NCBI RefSeq assembly: GCF_004121055.1
Contig: NZ_PYAL01000010.1
Coordinates: 62,001 to 126,000 of the forward strand
From: Achromobacter aloeverae
GTDB taxonomy: Bacteria; Pseudomonadota; Gammaproteobacteria; Burkholderiales; Burkholderiaceae_B
Direction of reading: 5' to 3'
DNA length: 64,000 nt
Positions 16,919 through 30,977 of this stretch are shown here, in pieces. The first letter of the stretch is position 1, and each line of letters begins with the position of its first letter. The translations under genes were made by a program, and so were the position numbers. The notes under the pieces are model-generated. The model did no database searches. It was given only the letters and a program-made list of their open reading frames with translations, and was not told the origin of the DNA.

Positions 16919-18223
16919 ATGTCCAATCTCATCGTCCACGGCGGCACGCCCCTACGCGGCCGCATTACGCCCTCGGCCAATAAGAACGCTGTACTACCCA
17001 TCCTCTGCGCGACCCTGTTGACGTCCGAGCCCTTGCGACTGCACGGCGTGCCGGACATCACCGACGTACGCAAGATCCTGGAAATCTTCCGCACCCTGGG
17101 CAGCCAGGTTACGCTCGATCCCGCGACCCGCACGCTGGACCTGTGCCATCGCGATACGGTCTTCGACCCGGCGCATCATCACCTGCCCGAGGAAATGCGC
17201 TCGTCCATCATGCTGGTGCCGCCCTTGCTGGCGCGCTTCGGCGTCGCGCGCCTGGAAGACAACGTAAAAGGCTGCACGCTGGGCGTGCGCGAGATCGATC
17301 CGCACGTGGACGTGTTCCAGCGCTTCGGCGGCACCATCGAGCGGCAGGACGGTTCGCTGCTGGTGCGACGCGCGGGCAGCCTCAAGGCGACAGACCACTG
17401 GCTGGACTATGCCTCGGTCACCACGACGGAAAACTTCGTGCTGTGCGCGGTGGCGGCCGACGGGCTTTCCACGCTGAACAATGCCGCGTCGGAGCCGCAT
17501 GTGCAGGAATTCTGCCGCTTCATGACGATGATGGGCGCGCATATCGAAGGCCTGGGCACGTCGCGTCTATCGGTGCGGGGCGGCAAGGCCTTGCGCGGCG
17601 GCGAGTTCCGCTTCGAGGAAGATTTCCACGAGATCACCACTTTCCTGGCGCTGGGCGCGATCACCGGCGGCGATGTGGTGGTGCGCAACAGCGTGCCCGG
17701 CAACTTCCCGCTGATCGACCGCACCTTCGCCAAGTTCGGCGTGCACATCTCGCACGAGGACGGCTGGTCGCGAGCTTCAGTGTCCGGGCCCCTGAAGGTG
17801 CAGGTGCCTTTCACCAGCAACGTGCTGACCAAGGTGGAAGCCGCGCCGTGGCCCTACGTGCCGGTGGACCTGCTGCCGATCTTCATCGCGCTGGGCGTGC
17901 GCGCGCAGGGCAATGCCATGTTCTGGAACAAGGTCTATGACGGCGCGCTGGGCTGGACCACGGAACTGTCCAAATTCGGCGCCCACGTGTTCCTTTCCGA
18001 CCCGCATCGCCTGATTACCTTCGGCGGCGGGGCGCCCATGGGGCCGGCGGTGGTGGAAAGTCCCTACATCATTCGCGTGGCCATCGCGCTGTTCATGGTG
18101 GCGGCGAGCATCGAAGGCCGTTCGGAAATTCGCAACGCGACGCCCATCCGGCGCGCGCACCCGCATTTTGTCGAGAACCTGCGCAGCCTGGGCGTGCAGG
18201 TGGAATGGACGGCGGAGGAATAG
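16919..18223 (+). CDS. MurA-like enolpyruvyl transferase paralogue
   Basis: A 434-residue EPSP/MurA-fold enzyme. MurA transfers enolpyruvate to UDP-GlcNAc in the first step of peptidoglycan synthesis. Active-site residues appear conserved: K22 and N23 ([11 protein letters not shown]), the PEP-attacking cysteine C119 with R124 (KGCTLGVRE), an Asp in WPYVPVD, and an Arg in YIIRVAIAL. Surrounding blocks differ from canonical MurA: the loop normally PGGC is VKGC, and the usual GFPTDMQ is WPYVPVDLL. The expected housekeeping murA of betaproteobacteria lies elsewhere, near the his genes, so this looks like a second, divergent copy. It may act on another UDP-sugar. tpm follows after 5 bases with its ribosome site inside this gene's end. 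Confidence 0.8.
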   Translation: MSNLIVHGGTPLRGRITPSANKNAVLPILCATLLTSEPLRLHGVPDITDVRKILEIFRTLGSQVTLDPATRTLDLCHRDTVFDPAHHHLPEEMRSSIMLVPPLLARFGVARLEDNVKGCTLGVREIDPHVDVFQRFGGTIERQDGSLLVRRAGSLKATDHWLDYASVTTTENFVLCAVAADGLSTLNNAASEPHVQEFCRFMTMMGAHIEGLGTSRLSVRGGKALRGGEFRFEEDFHEITTFLALGAITGGDVVVRNSVPGNFPLIDRTFAKFGVHISHEDGWSRASVSGPLKVQVPFTSNVLTKVEAAPWPYVPVDLLPIFIALGVRAQGNAMFWNKVYDGALGWTTELSKFGAHVFLSDPHRLITFGGGAPMGPAVVESPYIIRVAIALFMVAASIEGRSEIRNATPIRRAHPHFVENLRSLGVQVEWTAEE

Positions 18224-18228
18224 CTTAC

Positions 18229-18885
18229 ATGGAAGCGCAATTCTGGCTCGATCGCTGGCGCGAAGGCATCACGGGGTTTCATCAGGAACGTGTCACGCCC
18301 TTGCTGGCCAAGTATTGGCCGGGGCTGGGCGTGCCGTCCGGCGGCCGCGTGCTGGTGCCGCTGTGCGGCAAGACGCTGGACATGGCGTGGCTGGCGCAGC
18401 AGGGATATTCCGTGCTGGGGGTGGAGCTGTCGCCCCTGGCGGTCGAGCAGTTCTTCACGGGGAACGGCCTGACGCCCAGCGTGCGGGCCACCGCGGCAGG
18501 CGACCTGTACAGCGCCGGCAATATCGAGATCCTGTGCGGCGACATCTTCGCGCTGGATGCGCAGGCCTTGGCCGGCTGCGCGGGCGTGTACGACCGCGCG
18601 GCGTTGATCGCCCTGCCGCCGGAGATGCGCAAGCGGTATGCAGCGCACGTCTATGCGAGCCTGCCCACGGGCGCGCGCGGCCTGTTGATCACGCTGGATT
18701 ATGAGCAGGACCAGATGCCCGGGCCGCCGTTCTCGGTCGGCGACGCCGAGGTGCAGGCCTTGTATGAAGGCCATACGCAAGTGCGGCAGCTGGATCGCCG
18801 CGCCATGCTGGACAAGGAACCGAAGTTCGCCGAGCGCGGGCTGACCTGGCTGGATACGCTGGTCTACGCGCTGGAAAAACGCTGA
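18229..18885 (+). CDS. tpm: Thiopurine S-methyltransferase
   Basis: An SAM-dependent methyltransferase of 218 residues, exactly the usual bacterial TPMT length. The N-terminal [15 protein letters not shown] is the TPMT signature. The SAM site is [19 protein letters not shown], with the acidic [13 protein letters not shown] strand. The catalytic region [14 protein letters not shown] follows. Bacterial homologues methylate selenium, tellurium and thiopurine compounds. GGAGGAA (18214-18220) lies at the very end of the MurA-like gene, indicating translational coupling. Confidence 0.92.
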   Translation: MEAQFWLDRWREGITGFHQERVTPLLAKYWPGLGVPSGGRVLVPLCGKTLDMAWLAQQGYSVLGVELSPLAVEQFFTGNGLTPSVRATAAGDLYSAGNIEILCGDIFALDAQALAGCAGVYDRAALIALPPEMRKRYAAHVYASLPTGARGLLITLDYEQDQMPGPPFSVGDAEVQALYEGHTQVRQLDRRAMLDKEPKFAERGLTWLDTLVYALEKR

Positions 18886-18896
18886 ACGCTTGCCCC

Positions 18897-19571
18897 CTAG
18901 CCGGCGTCGCCGTTGTCGGCCGGGGGCGTGCGCACCCATTCCACGTCGAACCAGCCGCGCAAGGCGTTGGACAGGCGGATGCCGCGCGCGCGCGGGAAAT
19001 CGTCCTCGTAGAGCAGGCGCTCCTCGACCCATCCCCCTTCCAGCAGTTCCGCGCGCTGCACGCCGGGCAGGCAACCGCAGTCGATGGGCGGCGTGAACCA
19101 CTTTCCGCCCAGTTGCAGGTAGACATTGCTGCGGCTGCCTTCGCACAACTCGCCCCGCTCATTGCACAACAGGACATCGAAGAAAGCCGGGTGCTCGGCC
19201 AGCCAGGCGGTGGGCGCGTCGTACCAGTGCCGCCGCGTGGTCTTGTAGCGCAGCAGGGGTTCCCGCGAATCGAGGCGCGTGGGCCACAGGCGCACCGCGG
19301 GCAAGGGCGGCAGGTCGGGCAGCGGCGTGGCCCGCACCGTGGCCTGGCCGTCGGCATCGACCAGCAGGCGCACCCGTTGCGCGCCGGGCGTGCGCGATTT
19401 GCCGGCGGCGGTCAGAACTTGTTCGCGCAAGGCCTCGCCATGGAAGGGGCGGTCCAGCGCGGCGCATGACACCTGCAGGCGGCCCAGGTGCCGGTCCAGC
19501 AGCAGGATGCGGCCATCGGGTTCGACGCGCATGGTTTCTATGAGAGAAGGCTGGCTATCGGTCATCGTCAT
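18897..19571 (-). CDS. pabC: Class IV aminotransferase, aminodeoxychorismate lyase-like
   Basis: A 224-residue fold-type IV PLP enzyme. The PLP lysine is in RYKTTRRHWYD at about 109. The downstream FDVLLCNERGELCEGSRSNVYLQ and CGCLPGVQRAELLE blocks are those of PabC. It would release pyruvate from aminodeoxychorismate to give p-aminobenzoate for folate. The gene lies 45 bases downstream of pabB on the same strand, which supports the call. ATG 19571 or 19565 are both possible; AAGGA lies just upstream. Confidence 0.85.
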   Translation of the reverse strand: MTMTDSQPSLIETMRVEPDGRILLLDRHLGRLQVSCAALDRPFHGEALREQVLTAAGKSRTPGAQRVRLLVDADGQATVRATPLPDLPPLPAVRLWPTRLDSREPLLRYKTTRRHWYDAPTAWLAEHPAFFDVLLCNERGELCEGSRSNVYLQLGGKWFTPPIDCGCLPGVQRAELLEGGWVEERLLYEDDFPRARGIRLSNALRGWFDVEWVRTPPADNGDAG

Positions 19572-19616
19572 GAAGTCCTTGTGTTGCAGTCCGGCGGTCC
19601 GGCAGTCCCTCGCCTG

Positions 19617-20957
19617 TCAATGCGCCAGGATACGCGCCTTCCACAAACACTCCTGCCATTCCGCCTCGGGCTCGGAATCGAAGACGATGCCGCCGCCCGC
19701 GCCATAGACGCCGTGGCCGTCGGCGTCCAGCACCAGCGTGCGGATGGCGACGTTCAGGGAGAAATCGCCGTCCGGCGCCAGCCACCCTATGCTGCCGCAA
19801 TATAGCCCGCGTGGGGCCGTTTCCGCGCGGCGGATCTGGCGCATGGCGGCGATCTTGGGCGCGCCGGTTACCGACCCGCAGGGAAACAGGGCGGCCAGCA
19901 CGTCGCCCAACGCGGCGTGCGGGGCCTGCGCGCTGATGGTCGATGTCATGGTCCAGACGGTGGGGTAGCGTTCGAGCGTGAACAGGGCGTCCACCTTGAC
20001 CGATCCTGGTTCGGCCAGGCGGCCAAGGTCGTTGCGCAGCAAGTCGACGATCATCAGGTTCTCGGCCCGGTTCTTGGCGCTGGCATGCAGGTCGCGGCCC
20101 AGCGCTTCGTCGCGCTCCGGATCGGGGTCGCGCGGCGCCGTGCCCTTCATCGGCCGGGCGGTGAGCGTGGCGCCATGGCGGGCCACGAACAGTTCAGGAG
20201 AAAAAGAAAGAATGCTCTGGGTCCCGTCCTCGATATAGGCGGCGTGCGCGACGGGGTTGGCGGCCGCGATGCGCGCATAGAGCTCGCGCGGGTCGCCCTG
20301 CACGCGCAGGTCAACGGGCTGGGTGTAATTGACCTGGTAGTAGTCGCCGCGGCCGATGCCGGCGCGTATGGCGTCGACCTGCGCCAGGTATTCCGCGTGC
20401 GGGGTGCGCGGTCGCACATCCGTGATGCGGCTGCCGGCGTCGGCCGGCGTGGGCCACGGCTGGCCCCGCACGACCCCGTCGAAGACCAGCGCCCGCAGGC
20501 GCGGGCGCGGGCGTGAAGGCCCCGGCTTCGTACCGGGTCCACAAGCCGCTCCGCCTGCCGATGCCGACGTCGCCTCCGCGCAAGCTGGCCGGTCATCCTG
20601 GGAGTCCGGCGCGATTGCCCTATTGGCGCCCGTCATGGCGGCCATGGCTTGTACGCCGCCGGCCCCACTGCGCCCGGCGGCCCGCCCTATGGCGCTGCGG
20701 CCCGGCGTATCGGCGCGGGAAGGCTGGCCATCGGCCTGGGCCTGGGCTTGGGCCTGGTTGGCGACGACCTCGGGCAGCAGCCACTCACCCAACTCGAAAT
20801 CCAGCATTAGGGCCACCCAATGCCCGTCGCGCCGGGCGGTCTCGACGGCCGCAAGCGCCGCCGGCAGCTCCTGGGGCGTGCGGGCGTCGATGCGCCGGCG
20901 GAAACCCACCAGCTCCAGTGCCTGGCCTGCCAGGCGGTCTTCAAAACGGCAATACAT
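19617..20957 (-). CDS. pabB: Aminodeoxychorismate synthase component I
   Basis: A 446-residue chorismate-binding enzyme that aminates chorismate for folate synthesis. The catalytic C-terminal domain (about 175-446) has YYQVNYTQ, ARPMKGTAPRDPDPE (the PIKGT-type motif), AENLMIVDLLRNDLGRLAEPGS and CGSVTGAPKI. Between the short N-terminal domain and this core lies an Ala/Gly/Pro-rich, apparently disordered insert (about 70-155) with little similarity to the family. pabC follows, so the two form a pab operon. An anthranilate synthase (TrpE) reading is less likely given the PMKGT variant and the pabC neighbour. Confidence 0.9.
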   Translation of the reverse strand: MYCRFEDRLAGQALELVGFRRRIDARTPQELPAALAAVETARRDGHWVALMLDFELGEWLLPEVVANQAQAQAQADGQPSRADTPGRSAIGRAAGRSGAGGVQAMAAMTGANRAIAPDSQDDRPACAEATSASAGGAACGPGTKPGPSRPRPRLRALVFDGVVRGQPWPTPADAGSRITDVRPRTPHAEYLAQVDAIRAGIGRGDYYQVNYTQPVDLRVQGDPRELYARIAAANPVAHAAYIEDGTQSILSFSPELFVARHGATLTARPMKGTAPRDPDPERDEALGRDLHASAKNRAENLMIVDLLRNDLGRLAEPGSVKVDALFTLERYPTVWTMTSTISAQAPHAALGDVLAALFPCGSVTGAPKIAAMRQIRRAETAPRGLYCGSIGWLAPDGDFSLNVAIRTLVLDADGHGVYGAGGGIVFDSEPEAEWQECLWKARILAH

Positions 20958-20985
20958 GACGGTGTCGAAACGGCAGCACGGTCAT

Positions 20986-26751
<5,766 letters not shown>

Positions 26752-26866
26752 CCTGTAATCGTAGCCTGTGCGTCAAGAGGGGGCGGCCGCGTCGGGGTCG
26801 GCGGCGTGGGTATTGGGACCGTCGCCATATAGCGGCGTATCGCGGGTTTGAGGCGGCTAGCATAGC

Positions 26867-26913
26867 TGTGGAATAATCCGACTATATTGTGGAAATGATG
26901 ACCATATTGTGGA
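26867..26913. promoter_or_regulatory. Phased TGTGGA repeats at the IclR start
   Basis: TGTGGA occurs at 26867, 26888 and 26908, spaced 21 and 20 bases (two helical turns). The last two are part of identical 10-base copies ATATTGTGGA (26884-26893, 26904-26913). The third overlaps the GTG start codon of the IclR regulator. Such phasing is what an autoregulatory operator would show. The binder is not proven. Confidence 0.4.
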
Positions 26914-27739
26914 CACGCACGATCCGGCCAGGCCGGGCGTCGCCGGAACGGCGGCCTTCTCCAAATTCATGACCGTGCTGCAGGCGGTGGCCGATGCCGC
27001 CGCCGCGCCGTCCATGGCCGACCTGGTCCGCCTGAGCGGCTATCCGCGCCCCACGGTGTATCGCATCGTCGCCGCGCTGGTGGAGCAGGGCATGCTGGCC
27101 GAGGCGTCCGTCGCGGCCGGCGTGCCCGGCCGCTATCGCCTGGGACCGCGCCTGATCCAGCTCGCCAGCCGCGCGTGGTCGCAACTGGACCTGCGCAGCG
27201 CACTGGCGGAGGATTTGCGGGCGCTGCGCGACGAAACCGGCGAAACGGTGCACCTGTCCGTGCCGGCCGGCCAGGAGATGATCTACATCGACAAGCTGGA
27301 AAGCCAGGGGCCCGTGCGCATGGCGTCGCGGGTGGGCGGCCGCCTGGCCCTGCACTGCAGCGCCGCGGGCAAGGCCTACATGGCGGCGCTGCCGCTCGCC
27401 ACCAGCGATGCCCTGGTGGACGCGCTGGTGCTGGCGCCCTGCATGCCGAACACGATTACCCGTCCGCAGGACCTGCGCGCGGAACTCGCGCGCGTGCGCG
27501 AGCAGGGCTACGCGGTGGACAACGAGGAAAACGAGCGCGGCATCGTGTGCTACGGCGTCGCCATTGCCGGGCCCGACGGCAGGCCGCTGGCCTGTGTCAG
27601 CGTCAGTACGCTCGGCTATCGCCAGCAAGGCGTGCCGCCTGCTCGGTATGTGGCGCCGCTGCTGCGCCTGCGTGACATGGCGCGCAGGCGGCTGGCGCTG
27701 CCGCTGGGCACGGATGCCATGGCGCCGGCGCCCTCCTGA
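26909..27739 (+). CDS. IclR-family regulator, KdgR-like context
   Basis: A 276-residue regulator. An N-terminal winged HTH covers about 14-75 (FMTVLQAVADA, MADLVRLSGYPRPTVYRIVAAL). The IclR effector domain is at about 95-260 (GETVHLSVPAGQEMIYIDKL, GRLALHCSAAGKAYMA, GIVCYGVAIAGPDGRPLACVSVS). The start is GTG 26909; nearby ATGs at 26895 and 26898 are out of frame. It precedes the KDPG aldolase (58 bases) and KDG kinase genes, the same regulator-pathway pairing as KdgR in enterics. It therefore probably senses 2-keto-3-deoxygluconate or its phosphate. Confidence 0.88.
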   Translation: MDTHDPARPGVAGTAAFSKFMTVLQAVADAAAAPSMADLVRLSGYPRPTVYRIVAALVEQGMLAEASVAAGVPGRYRLGPRLIQLASRAWSQLDLRSALAEDLRALRDETGETVHLSVPAGQEMIYIDKLESQGPVRMASRVGGRLALHCSAAGKAYMAALPLATSDALVDALVLAPCMPNTITRPQDLRAELARVREQGYAVDNEENERGIVCYGVAIAGPDGRPLACVSVSTLGYRQQGVPPARYVAPLLRLRDMARRRLALPLGTDAMAPAPS

Positions 27740-27797
27740 TCATGCAGGCAACCTGGCCGCCGCGGCGGCCCTTACCCTTACCTACCTCCGAGGATTT

Positions 27798-28451
27798 ATG
27801 AGCGACGCCTCCCTGGATATCCGCAAACGCAAACTGGCGACGCTGCTGGCCGCCCGTGTCGTGCCCGTGCTGCGCTATGGCGACGCCGCCACCGCCGCGT
27901 ATGCGGCCGAAGTGGCGATCGCCGCGGGCTGCACCACGCTGGAACTGACCTGGACCATACCCGGCGTCGTCGACCTGGTGCGCGCACTGCGAGACAAGCA
28001 CGGCGAAACGCTGCTGCTGGGCCTGGGGACGGTGCTGGAAGAGCGCCAGGCCCACGACGCGCTGGTGGCCGGCGTCGACTTCCTGGTGTCGCCGGCCGTG
28101 TTGCCCGAGCTGGTGCCCCTGGCCCACGCCGCCGGCGCTTTGTGCCTGCCGGGCGCCTTCACGCCGACCGAAGTGCTGCGGGCCCGCCAGGCGGGGGCCG
28201 ACGTGGTCAAGGTCTTTCCGGCCGAGACGGGCGGCCCGGGCCATTTGGCCGCCTTGAAGTCGGTCTTTCCCGATACCGTGTTTTGCCCCACCGGCGGCGT
28301 GACCGCGCAGAACATGGGGGCCTATTTCAAGGCCGGCGCCGGCCTGGTCGGCATCGGCGGCAATCTGTACGACAAGGCGGCCTTCGAGGCGCGCGACACG
28401 GCGGCGCTGGTGGCGCAGATCCAGCGCACGCGCGGGGCGGCTCATGGCTGA
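27798..28451 (+). CDS. eda: 2-dehydro-3-deoxy-phosphogluconate aldolase
   Basis: A 217-residue class I aldolase of the KDPG/KHG family, splitting KDPG into pyruvate and glyceraldehyde-3-phosphate. The Schiff-base lysine is in ADVVKVFPAE (about 144). The general base Glu is in LELTWTIP (about 53) and the Arg in ARVVPVL is kept. The arginine that follows the Glu in E. coli Eda (LEVTLRT) is replaced here (LELTWTI), so phosphate binding may differ and a related 2-keto acid is possible. AGGA precedes ATG 27798. The stop overlaps the kinase gene by 8 bases, giving tight coupling. Confidence 0.85.
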   Translation: MSDASLDIRKRKLATLLAARVVPVLRYGDAATAAYAAEVAIAAGCTTLELTWTIPGVVDLVRALRDKHGETLLLGLGTVLEERQAHDALVAGVDFLVSPAVLPELVPLAHAAGALCLPGAFTPTEVLRARQAGADVVKVFPAETGGPGHLAALKSVFPDTVFCPTGGVTAQNMGAYFKAGAGLVGIGGNLYDKAAFEARDTAALVAQIQRTRGAAHG

Positions 28452-29370
28452 TTTCGATATCGTGGCGCTGGGCGAACCCTTGCTGGAGTTCAACCAGACG
28501 CGCCCCGGCGTACCGGAGTTCCTGCAGGGCTATGGCGGCGATACCTCCAATGCCGTGATCGCGGCCTCGCGCCAGGGCGCGCGCTGTGCGTACCTGACGC
28601 GGGTCGGCGCCGATGCCTTCGGCGAGCAGTTGCTGGCGCTGTGGCGCGCGGAAGGCGTCGACACCGGTGGCGTGCTGGTCGACGCCCAGGCGCATACCGG
28701 CCTGTACTTCGTCCAGCACGGTCCGCAGGGACATGTCTTCAGCTATATGCGGCGCGATTCCGCCGCCAGCCGCATGCAGCCCGGCGACCTCGCGCATGGC
28801 CTGGTGCAGCGGGCGCGCTTCCTGCATGTGTCCGGGATCAGCATGGCCATCAGCGCCAGCGCGTGCGATACGGTGTTTGCCGCGATCGGGCTGGCCCGCG
28901 CTGCCGGCGTCCAGGTCTGCCTGGATTCCAACCTGCGGCTGCGCCTGTGGCCCGTGGATCGGGCACGCGCCATCCTGCGCGAGGCCATCGGGTTGACCGA
29001 TGTGTTCCTGCCCAGCATGGACGACATGCAGCATCTCACCGGGCATGAGGATCCGTCGCGCACGCTGGACTGGATACGCGATGCCGGCGCGCGCGGGGTC
29101 GTGGTGCTGAAGCTGGGGAAGTCGGGCGCGGTGCTGGACGACGGCGAGCATCGCCGGGCCATCGTCGGCCTGCGGGTCGCGTCGGTGGACGCCACGGGCG
29201 CGGGCGACTGCTTCGCCGGCAGTCTGCTGGCGCGCCGCGCGCAAGGGGATGCATGGGCCGACGCGGTGCGCTACGCCAACGCGGCGGCGGCGCTGTCCAC
29301 GCAGGGCTATGGCGCCGTCCAACCGCTGCCCAGGCCGGAGGATGTGCGGGCCTTGTTGGCGCGGGCCTAG
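28444..29370 (+). CDS. kdgK: 2-dehydro-3-deoxygluconate kinase (PfkB family)
   Basis: A 308-residue PfkB-family sugar kinase that would phosphorylate 2-keto-3-deoxygluconate to KDPG, the substrate of the adjacent aldolase. The N-terminal GEPLLEFNQT and GGDTSNAVIAASRQGA blocks are present. The C-terminal PfkB signature DATGAGDCFAGSLLAR carries the catalytic Asp. The overlap with eda and the regulator upstream define a three-gene KDG catabolic operon. No uronate dehydratase gene is in the window, so the source of KDG is unknown. Confidence 0.9.
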   Translation: MADFDIVALGEPLLEFNQTRPGVPEFLQGYGGDTSNAVIAASRQGARCAYLTRVGADAFGEQLLALWRAEGVDTGGVLVDAQAHTGLYFVQHGPQGHVFSYMRRDSAASRMQPGDLAHGLVQRARFLHVSGISMAISASACDTVFAAIGLARAAGVQVCLDSNLRLRLWPVDRARAILREAIGLTDVFLPSMDDMQHLTGHEDPSRTLDWIRDAGARGVVVLKLGKSGAVLDDGEHRRAIVGLRVASVDATGAGDCFAGSLLARRAQGDAWADAVRYANAAAALSTQGYGAVQPLPRPEDVRALLARA

Positions 29371-29573
29371 GGTTCGGGGGCTTGTGGCCACGCTGAAACG
29401 GGGACGGGTATCGCTGAGCAGCACGCCGAAATTCCGGGTAGAATGCCGGGTTTTCCTAAGTTGCCGCCAGCCTGGGTTCCTCCAGTCGTTGCGCGGGCCT
29501 TTTCCGCACTTCAATGTGCTCGCTAACCTTTTGATGTGTCCGTCAGTGGACCATCGCTGATCGGAGAATCGTC

Positions 29574-29702
29574 ATGGCTGAACGCAAACGCACCCGCCGC
29601 AACACCCTGGAACGCCGCTGCCTGGGCAAGGCCTTCAAGCGCCTGTTCGTGAACTCGCCCAAGGGCGTGTTCAAGATGCTGGAAAAGATTAAGCGGGTGT
29701 AA
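29574..29702 (+). CDS. Small basic conserved-looking protein, 42 residues
   Basis: A 43-codon frame begins at ATG 29574 with GGAGA seven bases upstream and ends at TAA 29702, just before a palindromic repeat block. The product is very basic (MAERKRTRRNTLERR at the start, MLEKIKRV at the end) with a central FKRLFVNSPKGVF. It has one Cys and no signal peptide. Third-position GC and codon use look like neighbouring genes. The clean ribosome site and stop argue for a real gene. Charge suggests RNA or DNA binding, but I recognise no family. Confidence 0.6.
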   Translation: MAERKRTRRNTLERRCLGKAFKRLFVNSPKGVFKMLEKIKRV

Positions 29703-29860
29703 TAGACCCCCCCCCCCTACCGCGCGGAGCGCGGCCCCCCCAGGGGGGCGACACCAGCGGACCGGAAGGAAAGACCCACCCCAGCGCGCTGCGCGCGCGC
29801 CCCTCAAGGGGCGGCACTGGCGGACCGGGGGACCCGGATCCGCTGTGCCCCCGGTGGGGG
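29703..29860. repeat. GC-rich palindromic intergenic repeat, block A
   Basis: Two adjoining copies of a short repeat family. Each has CCGCGCGGAGCGCGG or CGCGCTGCGCGCG, then CCCC(T/C)CAAGGGG(C), then GGCGGACCGG. The second copy ends in GACCCGGATCCGC. The same family forms block B (36597-36915) and, reversed, block C (37629-37976). The copies fold into GC-rich hairpins and lie directly after stop codons, like REP elements. Confidence 0.85.
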
Positions 29861-29903
29861 AATTCTTCAGGTGCGTTTGGTGGTTTTGGCGTGCTTGTGC
29901 TCG

Positions 29904-29936
29904 AAAAAGGCCCTTTCGGGCCTTTTTGCTTTTTTG
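29904..29936. terminator. Bidirectional intrinsic terminator
   Basis: AAAAAGGCCC (29904-29913), loop TTTC, GGGCCTTTTT (29918-29927), followed by GCTTTTTT. With A and T tracts on both sides it can stop transcription of the small basic gene from the left and of the LysR gene (29964-30899, minus) from the right. Confidence 0.9.
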
Positions 29937-29963
29937 GCGCCGGCGTAGTTGCCTGCGGCTTGC

Positions 29964-30899
29964 TCAGGCGCCTTCGTCCGTCTGGCCGTTGGCGGCTGCC
30001 AGCCGGGGGACGATGAAGTCCATGAAGGCGCGCGTTTTGGCCGGCATGATGCGCGATGGAAAGACGGCGTAGAGCGGCATGGGGGCGGCCGACCATTCGG
30101 GCAGGACGCGGCGCAGGGAATGGTCGCGCGCCATGCGGCCCTGCGTGGCGGCGTAGACGGGCAGGGGGGCGATACCCATGCCCAGGCTGACGAAGTCGCT
30201 CAGCAAGCCCATGTTGTTGGCCGTGACGCGGCCATCGACGACCACGCGTTCTTCCGTGTCGCCGCGTGTCAGCAGCCAGCTCGACGCGGCCTCGTTGGCA
30301 TAGCCCCGCAGGCACTCGTGCTCGCGCAGGTCGGCCGGCGTCTTCGGTTCGCCCCGCTGCGCCACGTATTCGTCGGAGGCATAGAGATGCCGCGTGAGCG
30401 ATAGCACTTCGCGCACTTCCATGCCGTTGTTCGGCGTACTGGGTTCGCCCATGCGCAGCATCACGTCGAAGGGCGCGGCATGCGGGTCGGCCGCACGCAG
30501 GCTGAGGTCCAGCTCGCATTCCAGGTCGGGATACTGGTCGGTAAATTCCTCCAGCGTGTCCGACAGCAGCAGCGACGCCAGGCTGTCCGGCATGCAGACG
30601 ATGAGTTTTCCCTGCGGCTGGCTGGAGGAGATGGACAGCAACTGCTCGTGGGCGAAGCGGGCTTCATCCACCAGGCCCTGGCAGCGTTCGAAATACACCT
30701 GGCCCGCATCGGTGAGGTCCAAGCGGCGCGTGTTCCGATTGAGCAGCCGCATGCCGACCGCCCTTTCCAGTTCGCTGATGCGGCGGGACAGTGTGGAGGT
30801 GGGCATGTCGAGCGCGCGCGCGGCAAGGCTGAAGCTCTTGCGCCGGGCGACTTCGACGAACAAGGCGATGTCGTTCAGTTGAACGTTGGCGGCGTCCAT
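29964..30899 (-). CDS. LysR-type regulator
   Basis: A 311-residue LysR regulator. The HTH is at about 5-65 (NDIALFVEVARRKSFSLAARAL, STLSRRISELERAVGMRLLNRNTRRLDLT), with the effector domain after about 90. The AADPHAAPFDVMLRMG and LLSDFVSLGMGIAPLP blocks put it in the CrgA/DmlR-like group. I prefer ATG 30899 (MDAANVQ); an ATG at 30926 would add nine residues, and neither has a strong ribosome site. It is flanked by the downstream terminator and by the Liv-type transporter on the same strand upstream (78 bases), so it might regulate or be co-transcribed with that transporter. Confidence 0.88.
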   Translation of the reverse strand: MDAANVQLNDIALFVEVARRKSFSLAARALDMPTSTLSRRISELERAVGMRLLNRNTRRLDLTDAGQVYFERCQGLVDEARFAHEQLLSISSSQPQGKLIVCMPDSLASLLLSDTLEEFTDQYPDLECELDLSLRAADPHAAPFDVMLRMGEPSTPNNGMEVREVLSLTRHLYASDEYVAQRGEPKTPADLREHECLRGYANEAASSWLLTRGDTEERVVVDGRVTANNMGLLSDFVSLGMGIAPLPVYAATQGRMARDHSLRRVLPEWSAAPMPLYAVFPSRIMPAKTRAFMDFIVPRLAAANGQTDEGA

Positions 30900-30977
30900 G
30901 CGGGATCCAGAAAAAGGATTTCGCATTCTACTGCGCGGGGCACGCGTCGCGTGTTCTTCGCATGCCCCCGCGTGCCC

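Noticed and set aside
16919-18223. Housekeeping murA
   Set aside because: Substrate loops differ from canonical MurA and the location is not the usual one near the his genes, so I call it a paralogue, with the caveat that the rest of the genome is unseen.
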